From the NCBI RefSeq assembly GCF_014200725.1, contig NZ_JACHCL010000007.1, positions 62,001 through 126,000 on the forward strand: a stretch of 64,000 nucleotides of DNA, written 5' to 3'. Below are positions 18,722 through 26,008 of the stretch, piece by piece. Position numbers and translations under genes: made by a program. The notes under the pieces were generated by a model. It worked only from the letters and a program-made list of their open reading frames with translations, did no database searches and was not told the DNA's origin. Origin of the DNA: Janthinobacterium silvisoli. GTDB lineage: Bacteria; Pseudomonadota; Gammaproteobacteria; Burkholderiales; Burkholderiaceae_D. The first letter of the stretch is position 1; every line of letters begins with the position of its first letter.

Positions 18722-19432
18722 CTAGCTGAGCTGGAAGGTCAGGGGCAGCAGCACGTACACGGGGACGGCCTTGCCGTTTTCTATCATCGGCTTGAACAGG
18801 GCACGCTGCGCAGCCTGGCGGCCCGCTTCATCGAGGTTGTTGTAGCCGGTCGATTTGTGAATCAGGATTTGCTCGGGCAAGCCTTTTTCATTGATCAGCA
18901 CGCGCAGGACCACGGTGCCGCTTTCGCCCAGGCGGCGCGACAAATTCGGGTAGATCAGTTGCGGCGGCTTGATGTATTCCACGCTGCTGACGGTGCGCGG
19001 CGCGGCCGGTGCCGGCGGCGAAGGCGCTGGTGTCGATGGCGCAGCCGGTGCGGTGGTGGCAACGGGCGCCGCTTCGGAGCGCGTCGGTTGCGGCAACGTG
19101 ATGGTGGGTTCGGTCTGCGCCACGGCTACCAGCGGCAGCGGCGGGATGATGGCTTGCGGCACAGGAGCGCTCAGCTCCACTGTTTTCGGTACGGCAGGTG
19201 CGGGCGGTTGTGGCGGCGCCGGTGGCGCAACGATGCTGACGGTGGTAATCGTGGGCATGGCCGCGCTCACCACGCGGCTCAGCAGGCCGCTCTGGATTGC
19301 ATAGAAACCGGCGATATGCAGGGCGAGGATAGCCGTCAGGGGCACCAGCTTGCTGCGCTTCTTGTCGAAGGTGGCAAATTGTTGCACAGCCTGCACCGTT
19401 ACGGGTGGTGGCATCATCGTCATGGCGTTCAT
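18722..19432 (-). CDS. tonB: TonB-family energy-transducing protein
   Basis: 236-residue inner-membrane-anchored periplasmic protein. One N-terminal membrane segment (about 30-47, with His40 in the place of the functional His of TonB), a long Pro/Ala/Val-rich spacer (about 65-150), and a C-terminal TonB domain with YPNLSRRLGESGTVVLRVLI and STGYNNLDEAGRQAAQRALF. It transmits proton-motive force to TonB-dependent receptors. No exbB or exbD lies next to it, so it must use those encoded elsewhere. The ATG at 19432 follows AGAAAG and lies 11 bases after the bfd stop, giving a bfd-tonB operon probably controlled from the Fur box at 19748. Confidence 0.92.
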   Translation of the reverse strand: MNAMTMMPPPVTVQAVQQFATFDKKRSKLVPLTAILALHIAGFYAIQSGLLSRVVSAAMPTITTVSIVAPPAPPQPPAPAVPKTVELSAPVPQAIIPPLPLVAVAQTEPTITLPQPTRSEAAPVATTAPAAPSTPAPSPPAPAAPRTVSSVEYIKPPQLIYPNLSRRLGESGTVVLRVLINEKGLPEQILIHKSTGYNNLDEAGRQAAQRALFKPMIENGKAVPVYVLLPLTFQLS

Positions 19433-19443
19433 CGCTTTCTCGT

Positions 19444-19659
19444 TTAAGTGGTCAGGACGGCTCGCGAAATTACGGTTTCGCGCAGCACGGCAGTCGCATC
19501 CAGATGGTCTTTGAGCACTTCCCGTGCACAGGTATGGCATTTGCCACAGCAGGTGGCCACGCCCAGGTCACGCCGCAATTCGGCCATGGTGGACAGGCCA
19601 AGATCGACGGCTTGACGGATTTCACGATCAGATATGTTGTTGCAGACACATACAATCAT
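19444..19659 (-). CDS. bfd: Bacterioferritin-associated ferredoxin
   Basis: 71-residue [2Fe-2S] protein. Cluster ligands Cys4 and Cys6 (IVCVCNN) and Cys38 and Cys41 (CCGKC) match the C-x-C...C-x2-C pattern of Bfd, with an extra Cys37 and Cys44. In relatives Bfd passes electrons to bacterioferritin so that stored iron can be released when iron is scarce. First gene of a bfd-tonB operon, with a Fur-box-like site about 90 bases upstream of its start codon. Its partner bfr is encoded about 2 kb away on the same strand. Confidence 0.94.
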   Translation of the reverse strand: MIVCVCNNISDREIRQAVDLGLSTMAELRRDLGVATCCGKCHTCAREVLKDHLDATAVLRETVISRAVLTT

Positions 19660-19747
19660 TGATGCACCTTCTGGCTAAATAAACCTATACGGGAAGAAAT
19701 TAACTCTTACTGGACTGCGTTTTGAACTGCATTCTTGCTCTCGTTTT

Positions 19748-19766
19748 AATGAGAATCATTATCATT
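19748..19766. promoter_or_regulatory. Fur box between bfd-tonB and feoAB
   Basis: AATGAGAATCATTATCATT fits the 19-bp Fur consensus; the 7-1-7 core TGAGAAT-C-ATTATCA has only one mismatched pair. It is the best regulatory match in the iron region and sits 89 bases before bfd. Confidence 0.8.
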
Positions 19767-20069
19767 TCGTTTAATTGTCTCGCAAAGAGCCGAACTTTGC
19801 AAGCGATTTGATGCAGTTTGCGCTGAAAAACAGGGTCTGGCGACGGCATGGCATGCAAGGCAGATACCGCATGTTTGCAGGCTTGCAAGGGTTTTTTGCC
19901 ATGAAAAGGCGATCCTGGCCGCAAATAAAAACAATTCGCATTCATGTTTATAATGCTGGTATTGTTTTGCACGGTCGACCCCTGCATACTTCCGCGTTGG
20001 CCCGGTTGTCGGTATTCCACAACACCACAACAGGCGATGGAATACCCCTCTCTATGAACGGAATTGCCC
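19767..20069 (+). promoter_or_regulatory. Leader/promoter region of feoAB
   Basis: No gene is supported here. A TATAAT at 19949-19954 is a candidate -10 about 115 bases before feoA, but no good -35 is spaced from it. The piece CAATTCGCATTCATG (about 19930-19944) is a weak half-match to a Fur site. Open reading frames on both strands here lack start sites and family similarity. Confidence 0.35.
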
Positions 20070-20354
20070 ATGACTCAAGTTCCACCCCTGATGACGCTCG
20101 ATGCGCTGGCAGTCGGCCAGAGCGGCACCGTGTTACATATCACGCCCGTTGCGGCAGACCAGATGGAGGGCGGCGTCGACCTGGCCCGGCGCTTGATGGA
20201 GCTGGGCTTCGTTCCCGGCGAGCATATCCGCATGCTCAAGCGCGGCATTCCCGGTGGTGATCCGCTGGCCATCAAGGTCGGTAACGCCACTTTCGCCCTG
20301 CGCCGCTTCGAGGCAGCGCTGATTACGATTCAACCGTTGCTTCAACCGGAATAA
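20070..20354 (+). CDS. feoA: Ferrous iron transport accessory protein FeoA
   Basis: 94-residue SH3-like cytoplasmic protein. LARRLMELGFVPGEHIRMLKRG and GDPLAIKVGNATFALRR are the FeoA-family core. FeoA is needed for full activity of the FeoB channel in relatives. The ATG at 20070 is preferred to a TTG two codons earlier. Only two bases separate its stop from feoB, so the two are cotranslated. No feoC is seen; instead two small membrane proteins follow feoB. Confidence 0.95.
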   Translation: MTQVPPLMTLDALAVGQSGTVLHITPVAADQMEGGVDLARRLMELGFVPGEHIRMLKRGIPGGDPLAIKVGNATFALRRFEAALITIQPLLQPE

Positions 20355-20356
20355 AT

Positions 20357-22258
20357 ATGGGTGCCGTAGAAACTAGCATAGGAGCAGGTGTACAGAAGTC
20401 GCCGCAGCATCCGCAAATCGCCCTGCTGGGTAATCCGAACTGCGGCAAGACTGCCCTGTTCAACCGTTTGACGGGCGCGCGCCAGAAAGTGGCGAACTAC
20501 GCCGGCGTGACCATCGAACGCAAGGAAGGCCATTTCACTTCGCCCGCCGGCAAGCCGGTGCGCGTACTCGACTTGCCAGGCGCTTACAGCCTGTCCGCCA
20601 CCACCCCCGATGAAGCGATCACGCGCGACGTGGTCGGTGGCATGCGCAAGGGCGACCCCCGTCCCGACGCCATCATTTGCGTGGTCGATGCCACCAATTT
20701 GCGCCTGAACCTGCGTCTGGTACTGGAAGTCCAGCGCCTGGGTTTACCGATGCTGCTGTCGCTGAACATGACGGACGTGGCGCGCAAGCGCGGCATGGTG
20801 ATCGATGCGGCCCGCCTGTCCGAGGAACTGGGCATGCCCGTGGTCGAGACGGTCGCGGTGCAGCACGATGGCGAAAAGGCCCTGCTCGCAGCGATCGACG
20901 CCATGCTGCCGCTGCCGCAAGTGGAAGCCAAGCCGCTGTCCGCCATCGACGCCGTTTCGGTCGAAGAAACCCAGCGCGAAGTGCGCCGCATCCTGTCCAT
21001 CGTCAGCAATGACGTGCGCGACAGCGGCAACCTGACGGAAAAAATCGACAACGTGGTGCTGCACCCGGTGTTCGGCCCCATCATCCTGGCGATCCTGATG
21101 TTCCTGATCTTCCAGGCCGTGTTTGCCTGGGCTGCCACGCCGATGGACATGATCACGGACGGCATGGCCCGCCTGGGCGCGCTGCTGACGGCGAACATGC
21201 CTGACGGTCATTTGAAGAGCTTGCTGGTGGAAGGCGTGATCGGCGGCGCCGGCAGTGTGCTGGTGTTCCTGCCGCAGATTCTGATCCTGTTCTTCTTTAT
21301 TCTCAGCCTGGAAGATTGCGGCTACCTGCCGCGCGCAGCGTTTTTGCTGGACCGTATGATGGGTGGTGTGGGCTTGTCGGGCCGCGCCTTCATCCCGCTG
21401 CTGTCGAGCTTTGCCTGCGCGATTCCCGGCGTGATGGCGGCGCGCACCATCCAGAATCCGCGCGACCGCCTGGTCACCATCATGATCGCGCCCTTGATGA
21501 CGTGTTCCGCGCGCCTGCCCGTGTATGCGCTGATCATCGCCGCCTTCATTCCTGAACGCGAGGTATGGGGTTTCCTGAGCCTGCAAGGCCTGGTGCTGTT
21601 CGCACTGTACTTCGCCGGTATCGTGTCGGCCATGGCCGTGGCCTGGATCATGAAGCGCGGCATGGGCGGCACCGGCAAGCAGGCGCTGTTGCTGGAACTG
21701 CCCAGCTATCACTGGCCGCACCTGCGCAACCTGGCGGTGAGCCTGTGGGAACGTGCCAAGATCTTCCTGACGCGCGTCGGCACCATCATCCTGACCCTGA
21801 TGATCATCCTGTGGTTCCTCAGCACCTTCCCTGGTGCGCCGGACCACGCCACCCATCCGCCTATCTACTACAGCATGGCCGGTATCCTGGGCCGCGGCCT
21901 GGAAGTGATCTTCGCGCCGATCGGTTTCAACTGGCAAATCTGCATTGCGCTGGTGCCGGGCATGGCCGCGCGCGAAGTGGCGGTCGGCGCCTTGGGCACC
22001 GTGTATGCGCTATCGCAAACGGGCGATTCCCTGGCCACCGCACTGAGCCCCTTGATCTCCCAATCGTGGCCGCTGTCTACCGCGCTGTCCTTGCTGGCCT
22101 GGTATGTGTTTGCACCGCAGTGCTTGTCGACCTTGTCGGTGGTCAAGCGTGAAACGGGCGGCTGGCGTTATCCGCTGATCATGGCCGGCTATATGTTTGC
22201 GCTGGCCTACGGCGCATCGTTCATTACCTACCGCGTCGCCCTCATGTTTGGAGCCTAG
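20357..22258 (+). CDS. feoB: Ferrous iron transporter FeoB
   Basis: 633-residue inner-membrane Fe(II) transporter. N-terminal G domain: G1 GNPNCGKT (about 26-33), G2 Thr in YAGVTIE, G3 DLPGAYS and G4 NMTD; the membrane part has two Gate domains with Cys-bearing segments SSFACAIPGVMAAR and MTCSARLPVYALI. Length is shorter than the roughly 770 residues of E. coli FeoB, because the cytoplasmic C-terminal extension is missing. It pairs with FeoA and belongs to the iron-regulated block around the Fur box. Confidence 0.97.
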   Translation: MGAVETSIGAGVQKSPQHPQIALLGNPNCGKTALFNRLTGARQKVANYAGVTIERKEGHFTSPAGKPVRVLDLPGAYSLSATTPDEAITRDVVGGMRKGDPRPDAIICVVDATNLRLNLRLVLEVQRLGLPMLLSLNMTDVARKRGMVIDAARLSEELGMPVVETVAVQHDGEKALLAAIDAMLPLPQVEAKPLSAIDAVSVEETQREVRRILSIVSNDVRDSGNLTEKIDNVVLHPVFGPIILAILMFLIFQAVFAWAATPMDMITDGMARLGALLTANMPDGHLKSLLVEGVIGGAGSVLVFLPQILILFFFILSLEDCGYLPRAAFLLDRMMGGVGLSGRAFIPLLSSFACAIPGVMAARTIQNPRDRLVTIMIAPLMTCSARLPVYALIIAAFIPEREVWGFLSLQGLVLFALYFAGIVSAMAVAWIMKRGMGGTGKQALLLELPSYHWPHLRNLAVSLWERAKIFLTRVGTIILTLMIILWFLSTFPGAPDHATHPPIYYSMAGILGRGLEVIFAPIGFNWQICIALVPGMAAREVAVGALGTVYALSQTGDSLATALSPLISQSWPLSTALSLLAWYVFAPQCLSTLSVVKRETGGWRYPLIMAGYMFALAYGASFITYRVALMFGA

Positions 22259-22267
22259 GAGCTAATT

Positions 22268-22543
22268 ATGTGGCAAACCATTATTGTCGCCCTGATCGTC
22301 GCAGCCGCCTTGCTGCATTTTTCAACCAAGTATTTGCCGGCGGGTGTGCGCCGCGCCATCGTGCGTGGCCTGGTGCGCTGCGGCCTCGATGAGGCCAAGA
22401 TGTCGAACCTGTTCAAGGTCGCGCCAGGCTGCGGCAGCGGTTGCGGTTCCTGCGGCTCCTGTGATACGCCGGAGCCGCCAGCGAACACGCCGCCAGCCGA
22501 TGGCAGCACCAAGCGCGTCATCATGATGCAGGTGCAGCGCTAA
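22268..22543 (+). CDS. FeoB-associated Cys-rich membrane protein
   Basis: 91-residue protein, nine bases after feoB. One N-terminal membrane helix (about 2-20), a basic stretch (GVRRAIVRGLVRCG), then a cysteine cluster (Cys55, 59, 62 and 65 in CGSGCGSCGSC) and a Pro-rich end. Placement and Cys cluster resemble small Cys-rich proteins encoded next to feoB in other phyla, though I see no direct family match. It may stabilise FeoB or handle Fe(II) at the cytoplasmic exit; this is inference. The Feo operon terminator follows. Confidence 0.75.
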   Translation: MWQTIIVALIVAAALLHFSTKYLPAGVRRAIVRGLVRCGLDEAKMSNLFKVAPGCGSGCGSCGSCDTPEPPANTPPADGSTKRVIMMQVQR

Positions 22544-22552
22544 ATTGCCGGC

Positions 22553-22594
22553 AAGGGTAGCCACGGACGAGTCCGTGGGTTATCCTTGGTTTTT
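22553..22594 (+). terminator. Terminator of the feo operon
   Basis: Nested hairpin: inner stem CCACGGA/TCCGTGG (22561-22567 with 22572-22578) and an outer AAGGGTA/TATCCTT stem with one G-U pair, followed by a U-rich run to 22594. Confidence 0.75.
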
Positions 22595-22615
22595 CAGTCC
22601 TGACAAGGAGTGGCA

Positions 22616-22786
22616 ATGGCGATACTGTTGACGTTCATGTTTCTGTTTGCGATTGCCACCTGGCTGCTGGCCAAATGGCGCGGCCGGAATGGCGGCGTGT
22701 GGTTTGGCATTGGTCTGTTCCTGGGACCGTTCGCCTTGCTGGCGGTGGCGACCCTGCCGGCAGTACCCACTGCGCCACAGGCTTGA
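22616..22786 (+). CDS. Small two-helix membrane protein (56 residues)
   Basis: An ATG at 22616 with a good AAGGAG site seven bases upstream opens a 56-codon frame ending at a TGA at 22786. The product (MAILLTFMFLFAIATWLLAK...) has two membrane helices (about 2-19 and 27-48) joined by WRGRNGGVWFG, a basic loop, and a short tail. It is flanked by two terminators, so it is a separate small transcript or a read-through product of the feo operon. I do not recognise a family; the WxxGRNGGxWFxxGLFLGP pattern recalls small YqaE-like or PLDc_N-like membrane proteins only in general form. Confidence 0.7.
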   Translation: MAILLTFMFLFAIATWLLAKWRGRNGGVWFGIGLFLGPFALLAVATLPAVPTAPQA

Positions 22787-22802
22787 TTGCTTGCCTGACT
22801 CG

Positions 22803-22832
22803 AAAAAAAACCCGCAACTTGCGGGTTTTTTT
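22803..22832. terminator. Bidirectional terminator between the small membrane protein gene and nagZ
   Basis: Stem CCCGC/GCGGG extended by A8 and T7 runs (22803-22832) around an AACTT loop. It can serve both converging genes. Confidence 0.85.
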
Positions 22833-22845
22833 ACGTCTGCAGGTT

Positions 22846-24387
22846 TTATGCTTTGCCAGCCAGTTTTTCCACTACTGGCGCCAGTGCGGCGGGGCGGCAG
22901 CCGAACGAGGCCAAACGGCCTTGCGCGCTTGGCGCCAGGTCCAGGTCGTAGGGCAGGCGGCCCGCCACCAGCCACAGCTTGTCTTGCGGCAGGGCTTCGA
23001 CCAGGCGGCGCTGGCCATCGATGAACATGGCGTTATACGTCTGCAGCACGATTTGCTGCGCGCCCTGGGCAAAGGCGATGGCGGCATCGACTTCATCGCC
23101 CTGCGCTTCGGCCGACAGCGCATATTCGCGCACGTCCAGGCCCGCTTCCAGCAGCGCCGGCAGCATGGAGCTGCGCGCTTCCTTGTTGCGGCCCAGCGCC
23201 ACTTCATCGATTTCGCTGCGCGAACGCACTTCCACCGTGATCAGGGTAACGGGCTTGCTGGCGTCGAGCGCACGGAACGGACCTGGCACGCGCAGCGCCG
23301 CTTTTTGCAGTTTGTGCGACAGTGCCATCGCTTCCGGCTGCATCAGCGCAGGCGGCGCCACCGGACGCTCGCGCCATTTGTGCACGGCCTGTACGCGTTT
23401 GAGTTCAGCCACGCGGACCAGCGCTTCATCGATGCGGGCGATATCGATCTCGCCCTTTTCCACCGCTTGCAGCACGGCCTCGATGGCGGCGTGCTGCTGT
23501 TCTTCACGGTGCGAAATGAGGACGATGTCAGCGCCCGCCTGCAAGGTGGCAATCGCACCCTTGGGAATGCCGATGCCTTCCGAGATGGCGGCCATTTCCA
23601 GGCAATCCGAAATCACCACGCCCTGGTAGCCCATTTCGCCGCGCAGCAAGTCGGTCAGCACGGCCTTCGACAGGGTGGCCGGCACGCTGGTATCGGCTTC
23701 GAACGCGGGGAAGACCACGTGCGCCGTCATGATGGCGTCGACGCCGCCGGCAATCGCTGCGCGGAATGGCGCCAGTTCGACTGCGTGCAAACGCTCTTTA
23801 TCGTGCGGCACCAGCGCCATCGCGTAGTGCGTGTCGACGGCCGTGTCGCCGTGGCCAGGGAAGTGCTTGGCTGTCACGGCAATCCCGCTGGCGCGCTGGC
23901 CGCGCATGGCGGCCGTGCCGTATTCGATGACGGTGCCGGCATCTTCGCCATAGGCGCGCACGCCGATCACCGGGTTCAATCGGTTGTTGTTCACGTCGAG
24001 TACGGGCGCGAGCAGCATGTTGATGCCGATCTGGCGCATCTCGTCGCCGCTGACCCGGTTCATGCGTTCACAATCTGCGACGGAACCGGCCGCCTGGAAG
24101 GCCATCGCTGCCGGGATCGGCGTGACGCCCTGTTCGATGCGCATCACCATGCCGCCTTCCTGGTCGATGGAAATGAGCAGCGGCGTGTCGGACACTTCCG
24201 CATTGATTTCCTGCAGTTCGCGGCACAGGGCCGACACTTGCGCCGGCGTGTGCACATTGCGGCGGAACAGGATCACGCCGCCCACTTTCTTTTGCCGTAT
24301 CAAGGCCTTGATATGGTCATTCGCCTGCAGGGCGTCGAAGCCCACCATGAATAACTGTCCTACCTTTTCCCGCAACCCCTGCTCCAT
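22846..24387 (-). CDS. nagZ: GH3 beta-N-acetylhexosaminidase (NagZ-like)
   Basis: 513-residue glycoside hydrolase. The (beta/alpha)8 domain (1-350) has the NagZ loop KHFPGHGDT (174-182) with Asp185-x-His187 as the general acid/base pair and the nucleophile Asp261 in VVISDCLEM. A second alpha/beta domain of about 150 residues follows, as in the larger Bacillus-type enzymes and unlike the 340-residue E. coli NagZ. The expected reaction is release of GlcNAc from GlcNAc-anhydroMurNAc peptides in cell-wall recycling, which fits the amgK-murU recycling genes elsewhere in the window. No signal peptide, so cytoplasmic. Confidence 0.88.
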   Translation of the reverse strand: MEQGLREKVGQLFMVGFDALQANDHIKALIRQKKVGGVILFRRNVHTPAQVSALCRELQEINAEVSDTPLLISIDQEGGMVMRIEQGVTPIPAAMAFQAAGSVADCERMNRVSGDEMRQIGINMLLAPVLDVNNNRLNPVIGVRAYGEDAGTVIEYGTAAMRGQRASGIAVTAKHFPGHGDTAVDTHYAMALVPHDKERLHAVELAPFRAAIAGGVDAIMTAHVVFPAFEADTSVPATLSKAVLTDLLRGEMGYQGVVISDCLEMAAISEGIGIPKGAIATLQAGADIVLISHREEQQHAAIEAVLQAVEKGEIDIARIDEALVRVAELKRVQAVHKWRERPVAPPALMQPEAMALSHKLQKAALRVPGPFRALDASKPVTLITVEVRSRSEIDEVALGRNKEARSSMLPALLEAGLDVREYALSAEAQGDEVDAAIAFAQGAQQIVLQTYNAMFIDGQRRLVEALPQDKLWLVAGRLPYDLDLAPSAQGRLASFGCRPAALAPVVEKLAGKA

Positions 24388-24443
24388 GTTACTGCTCCTC
24401 CGGTCTGTGTTTTATGCTATCGGTGATGAATGTGATACTACGG

Positions 24444-25406
24444 TCAGTCTTGCCAGTCGCGCAGGCCCAGCAACTGCTCTCCCAGCGGACTCAATTGCGC
24501 CATATGATACTTTTTTTGTTCCCACTGGCGGGGATCGCCGTGCAGGCTGTAGCCTTCGGGCGCCAGCCGTTCGCGCCATGCGTGGATACGCCAGTCGCGC
24601 AGGGCCGTATTGTCGGGCTGCGCAGGCATCATGGAAATGTATTGTGCCAGCCTGACCTTGTCCTTCGACGTATTTTGCCGTATGCCGTGGCATAGCTTGC
24701 TATTGAAGATCAGTAAATCTCCCTTTTGCAGCGGCACCCGGACCTTCTCCAGTGCAGTCACGTCGGGCCGGTACCAGTCCCAGTTCGCAGGCTGGTCGCG
24801 CCGCCATGTTTCATAGTTGCGGAACAGTTCGGGGATGCAGATGAAGCCACCCACTTCCTCGTCCGTCTGGTCGCTGACCGACAGCACGCCTTGCACGTTT
24901 TGCGGGTCCGTATCGGGATCATAATCCCAGTGCATGAAGCTCTTGAATTCAAAGCCCGGTTCCGGCGGCAGGTTGAAATTCATGCGGTCGATCGAGACCC
25001 ACAGCTTGTGCGTGCCCCACACGTCGGCAAAGGCGTCGTGGATGCGCTGCGTCTGGCGCGTGTCCCACAAATACTGGTGGTGATACAGCTCGATCATGCC
25101 CGCGTTGAAACTCAGTTCCGTCTTTTTCAACAGCGATTTCGCGGGCGGATACCAGGTCGACGGGTCGGCCGGATCGAGTTCCTCGAATTCCCACATCAGC
25201 TGTTCCAGGCGCGCGATCTTGTCCAGTTCCGCCGCCTGCTTGATGACGATATAGCCGTTGTGGCGCCAGAAGGCCCAGTCCTCTTCGGACAGCACGCGCA
25301 GGGGCCCGCCGTCGTCGCGCGTATTGAGGCGAAACGCCTGTTTGGCTACTGTCGACAGATTGCGCGTGGCGATGCTGTTCTTGTCGATATTGTCGATTGT
25401 GTTCAT
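24444..25406 (-). CDS. Phytanoyl-CoA dioxygenase-family Fe(II)/2-oxoglutarate oxygenase
   Basis: 320-residue double-stranded beta-helix oxygenase. Fe ligands are His159 and Asp161 (FMHWDYD) and His240 (LCHGIRQN), with Arg252 (VRLAQYIS) in place to bind 2-oxoglutarate. GGFICIPELFRN is a conserved PhyH stretch. PhyH enzymes hydroxylate lipids, amino acids or natural-product intermediates; the substrate here is unknown. It overlaps the stop of the acyltransferase gene by four bases (ATGA) and closes the exporter-glycosyltransferase-acyltransferase-oxygenase operon. nagZ starts 56 bases further on and may be cotranscribed. Confidence 0.87.
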   Translation of the reverse strand: MNTIDNIDKNSIATRNLSTVAKQAFRLNTRDDGGPLRVLSEEDWAFWRHNGYIVIKQAAELDKIARLEQLMWEFEELDPADPSTWYPPAKSLLKKTELSFNAGMIELYHHQYLWDTRQTQRIHDAFADVWGTHKLWVSIDRMNFNLPPEPGFEFKSFMHWDYDPDTDPQNVQGVLSVSDQTDEEVGGFICIPELFRNYETWRRDQPANWDWYRPDVTALEKVRVPLQKGDLLIFNSKLCHGIRQNTSKDKVRLAQYISMMPAQPDNTALRDWRIHAWRERLAPEGYSLHGDPRQWEQKKYHMAQLSPLGEQLLGLRDWQD

Positions 25407-26008
25407 GTCACGTTCCTCCGTGCTGTCAGGTCATAGGCAAGAAAATGCAGGCGGTCAAAGAATATGGGATAGGCGCCGTCGTAGCGACCCAGCGACACAA
25501 AACCCTGTTTCAGGTAGACGGCCAAGGCGTCTCCCTGTTCCCATACTGCCAGCACGATGCGCGGACTGTTCTTTTCCTGCGCCAGCGCGCGCAAGCGGGC
25601 GAACAATACATGAAACAGGCCCTGTCCCCGAAACCCTTCCTCGATGGCCAGGCTGGCCACGAACAGGTCGTCGGGACGGGCATGGGCATCGATAAAGGCT
25701 TCGTACTGCGCATCCATGCTGCGCATCTCGTCGCGGTAATATGAAATGGCAGGCAGCGCGGCGTAGTCGGCGATGGTGGCTGCGTTATAAAAGCCTGCGA
25801 AGCGCTCTTCTCCATCGAGCATGGCTTCGATATGGGCCAGGTAGGGATCGATATTCTGGCGCTGCTGCAGGGCCACCAGCGGCAGTCCCAGCTTGTTGGC
25901 GTAAGAGCAGTATTCCAGGTAGCTGGTGGCGAACAGCAGGGATGCCATGCGTGCGCGCTGCGCTGCGCTGGTGGCGCCGCCAGCGATAAAATGGGTGGTC
26001 GTTGTCAC
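25403..26008 (-). CDS. GNAT-family N-acyltransferase
   Basis: 201 residues. Acetyl-CoA-binding motif A is LAIEEGFRGQGLFHVLFA (about 120-137), with the R/Q-x-x-G-x-G pyrophosphate loop GFRGQG at 125-130, followed by VYLKQGFVSLGRYDG, a usual motif B. The N-terminal 110 residues are unusual and may set the substrate. ATGA overlaps on both sides bind it to the glycosyltransferase (upstream) and oxygenase (downstream), so the three are probably made in fixed ratio. The acyl acceptor cannot be read from sequence; it could be the same molecule the other two enzymes act on. Confidence 0.82.
   Translation of the reverse strand: MTTTTHFIAGGATSAAQRARMASLLFATSYLEYCSYANKLGLPLVALQQRQNIDPYLAHIEAMLDGEERFAGFYNAATIADYAALPAISYYRDEMRSMDAQYEAFIDAHARPDDLFVASLAIEEGFRGQGLFHVLFARLRALAQEKNSPRIVLAVWEQGDALAVYLKQGFVSLGRYDGAYPIFFDRLHFLAYDLTARRNVT

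Noticed and set aside
19700..20071. 123-codon minus-strand frame between bfd and feoA
   Set aside because: It covers the Fur box and feo leader, has no ribosome site and no similarity.
22675..24354. 559-codon open frame on the plus strand
   Set aside because: Antisense to the NagZ-like gene; no start site and no known domain.
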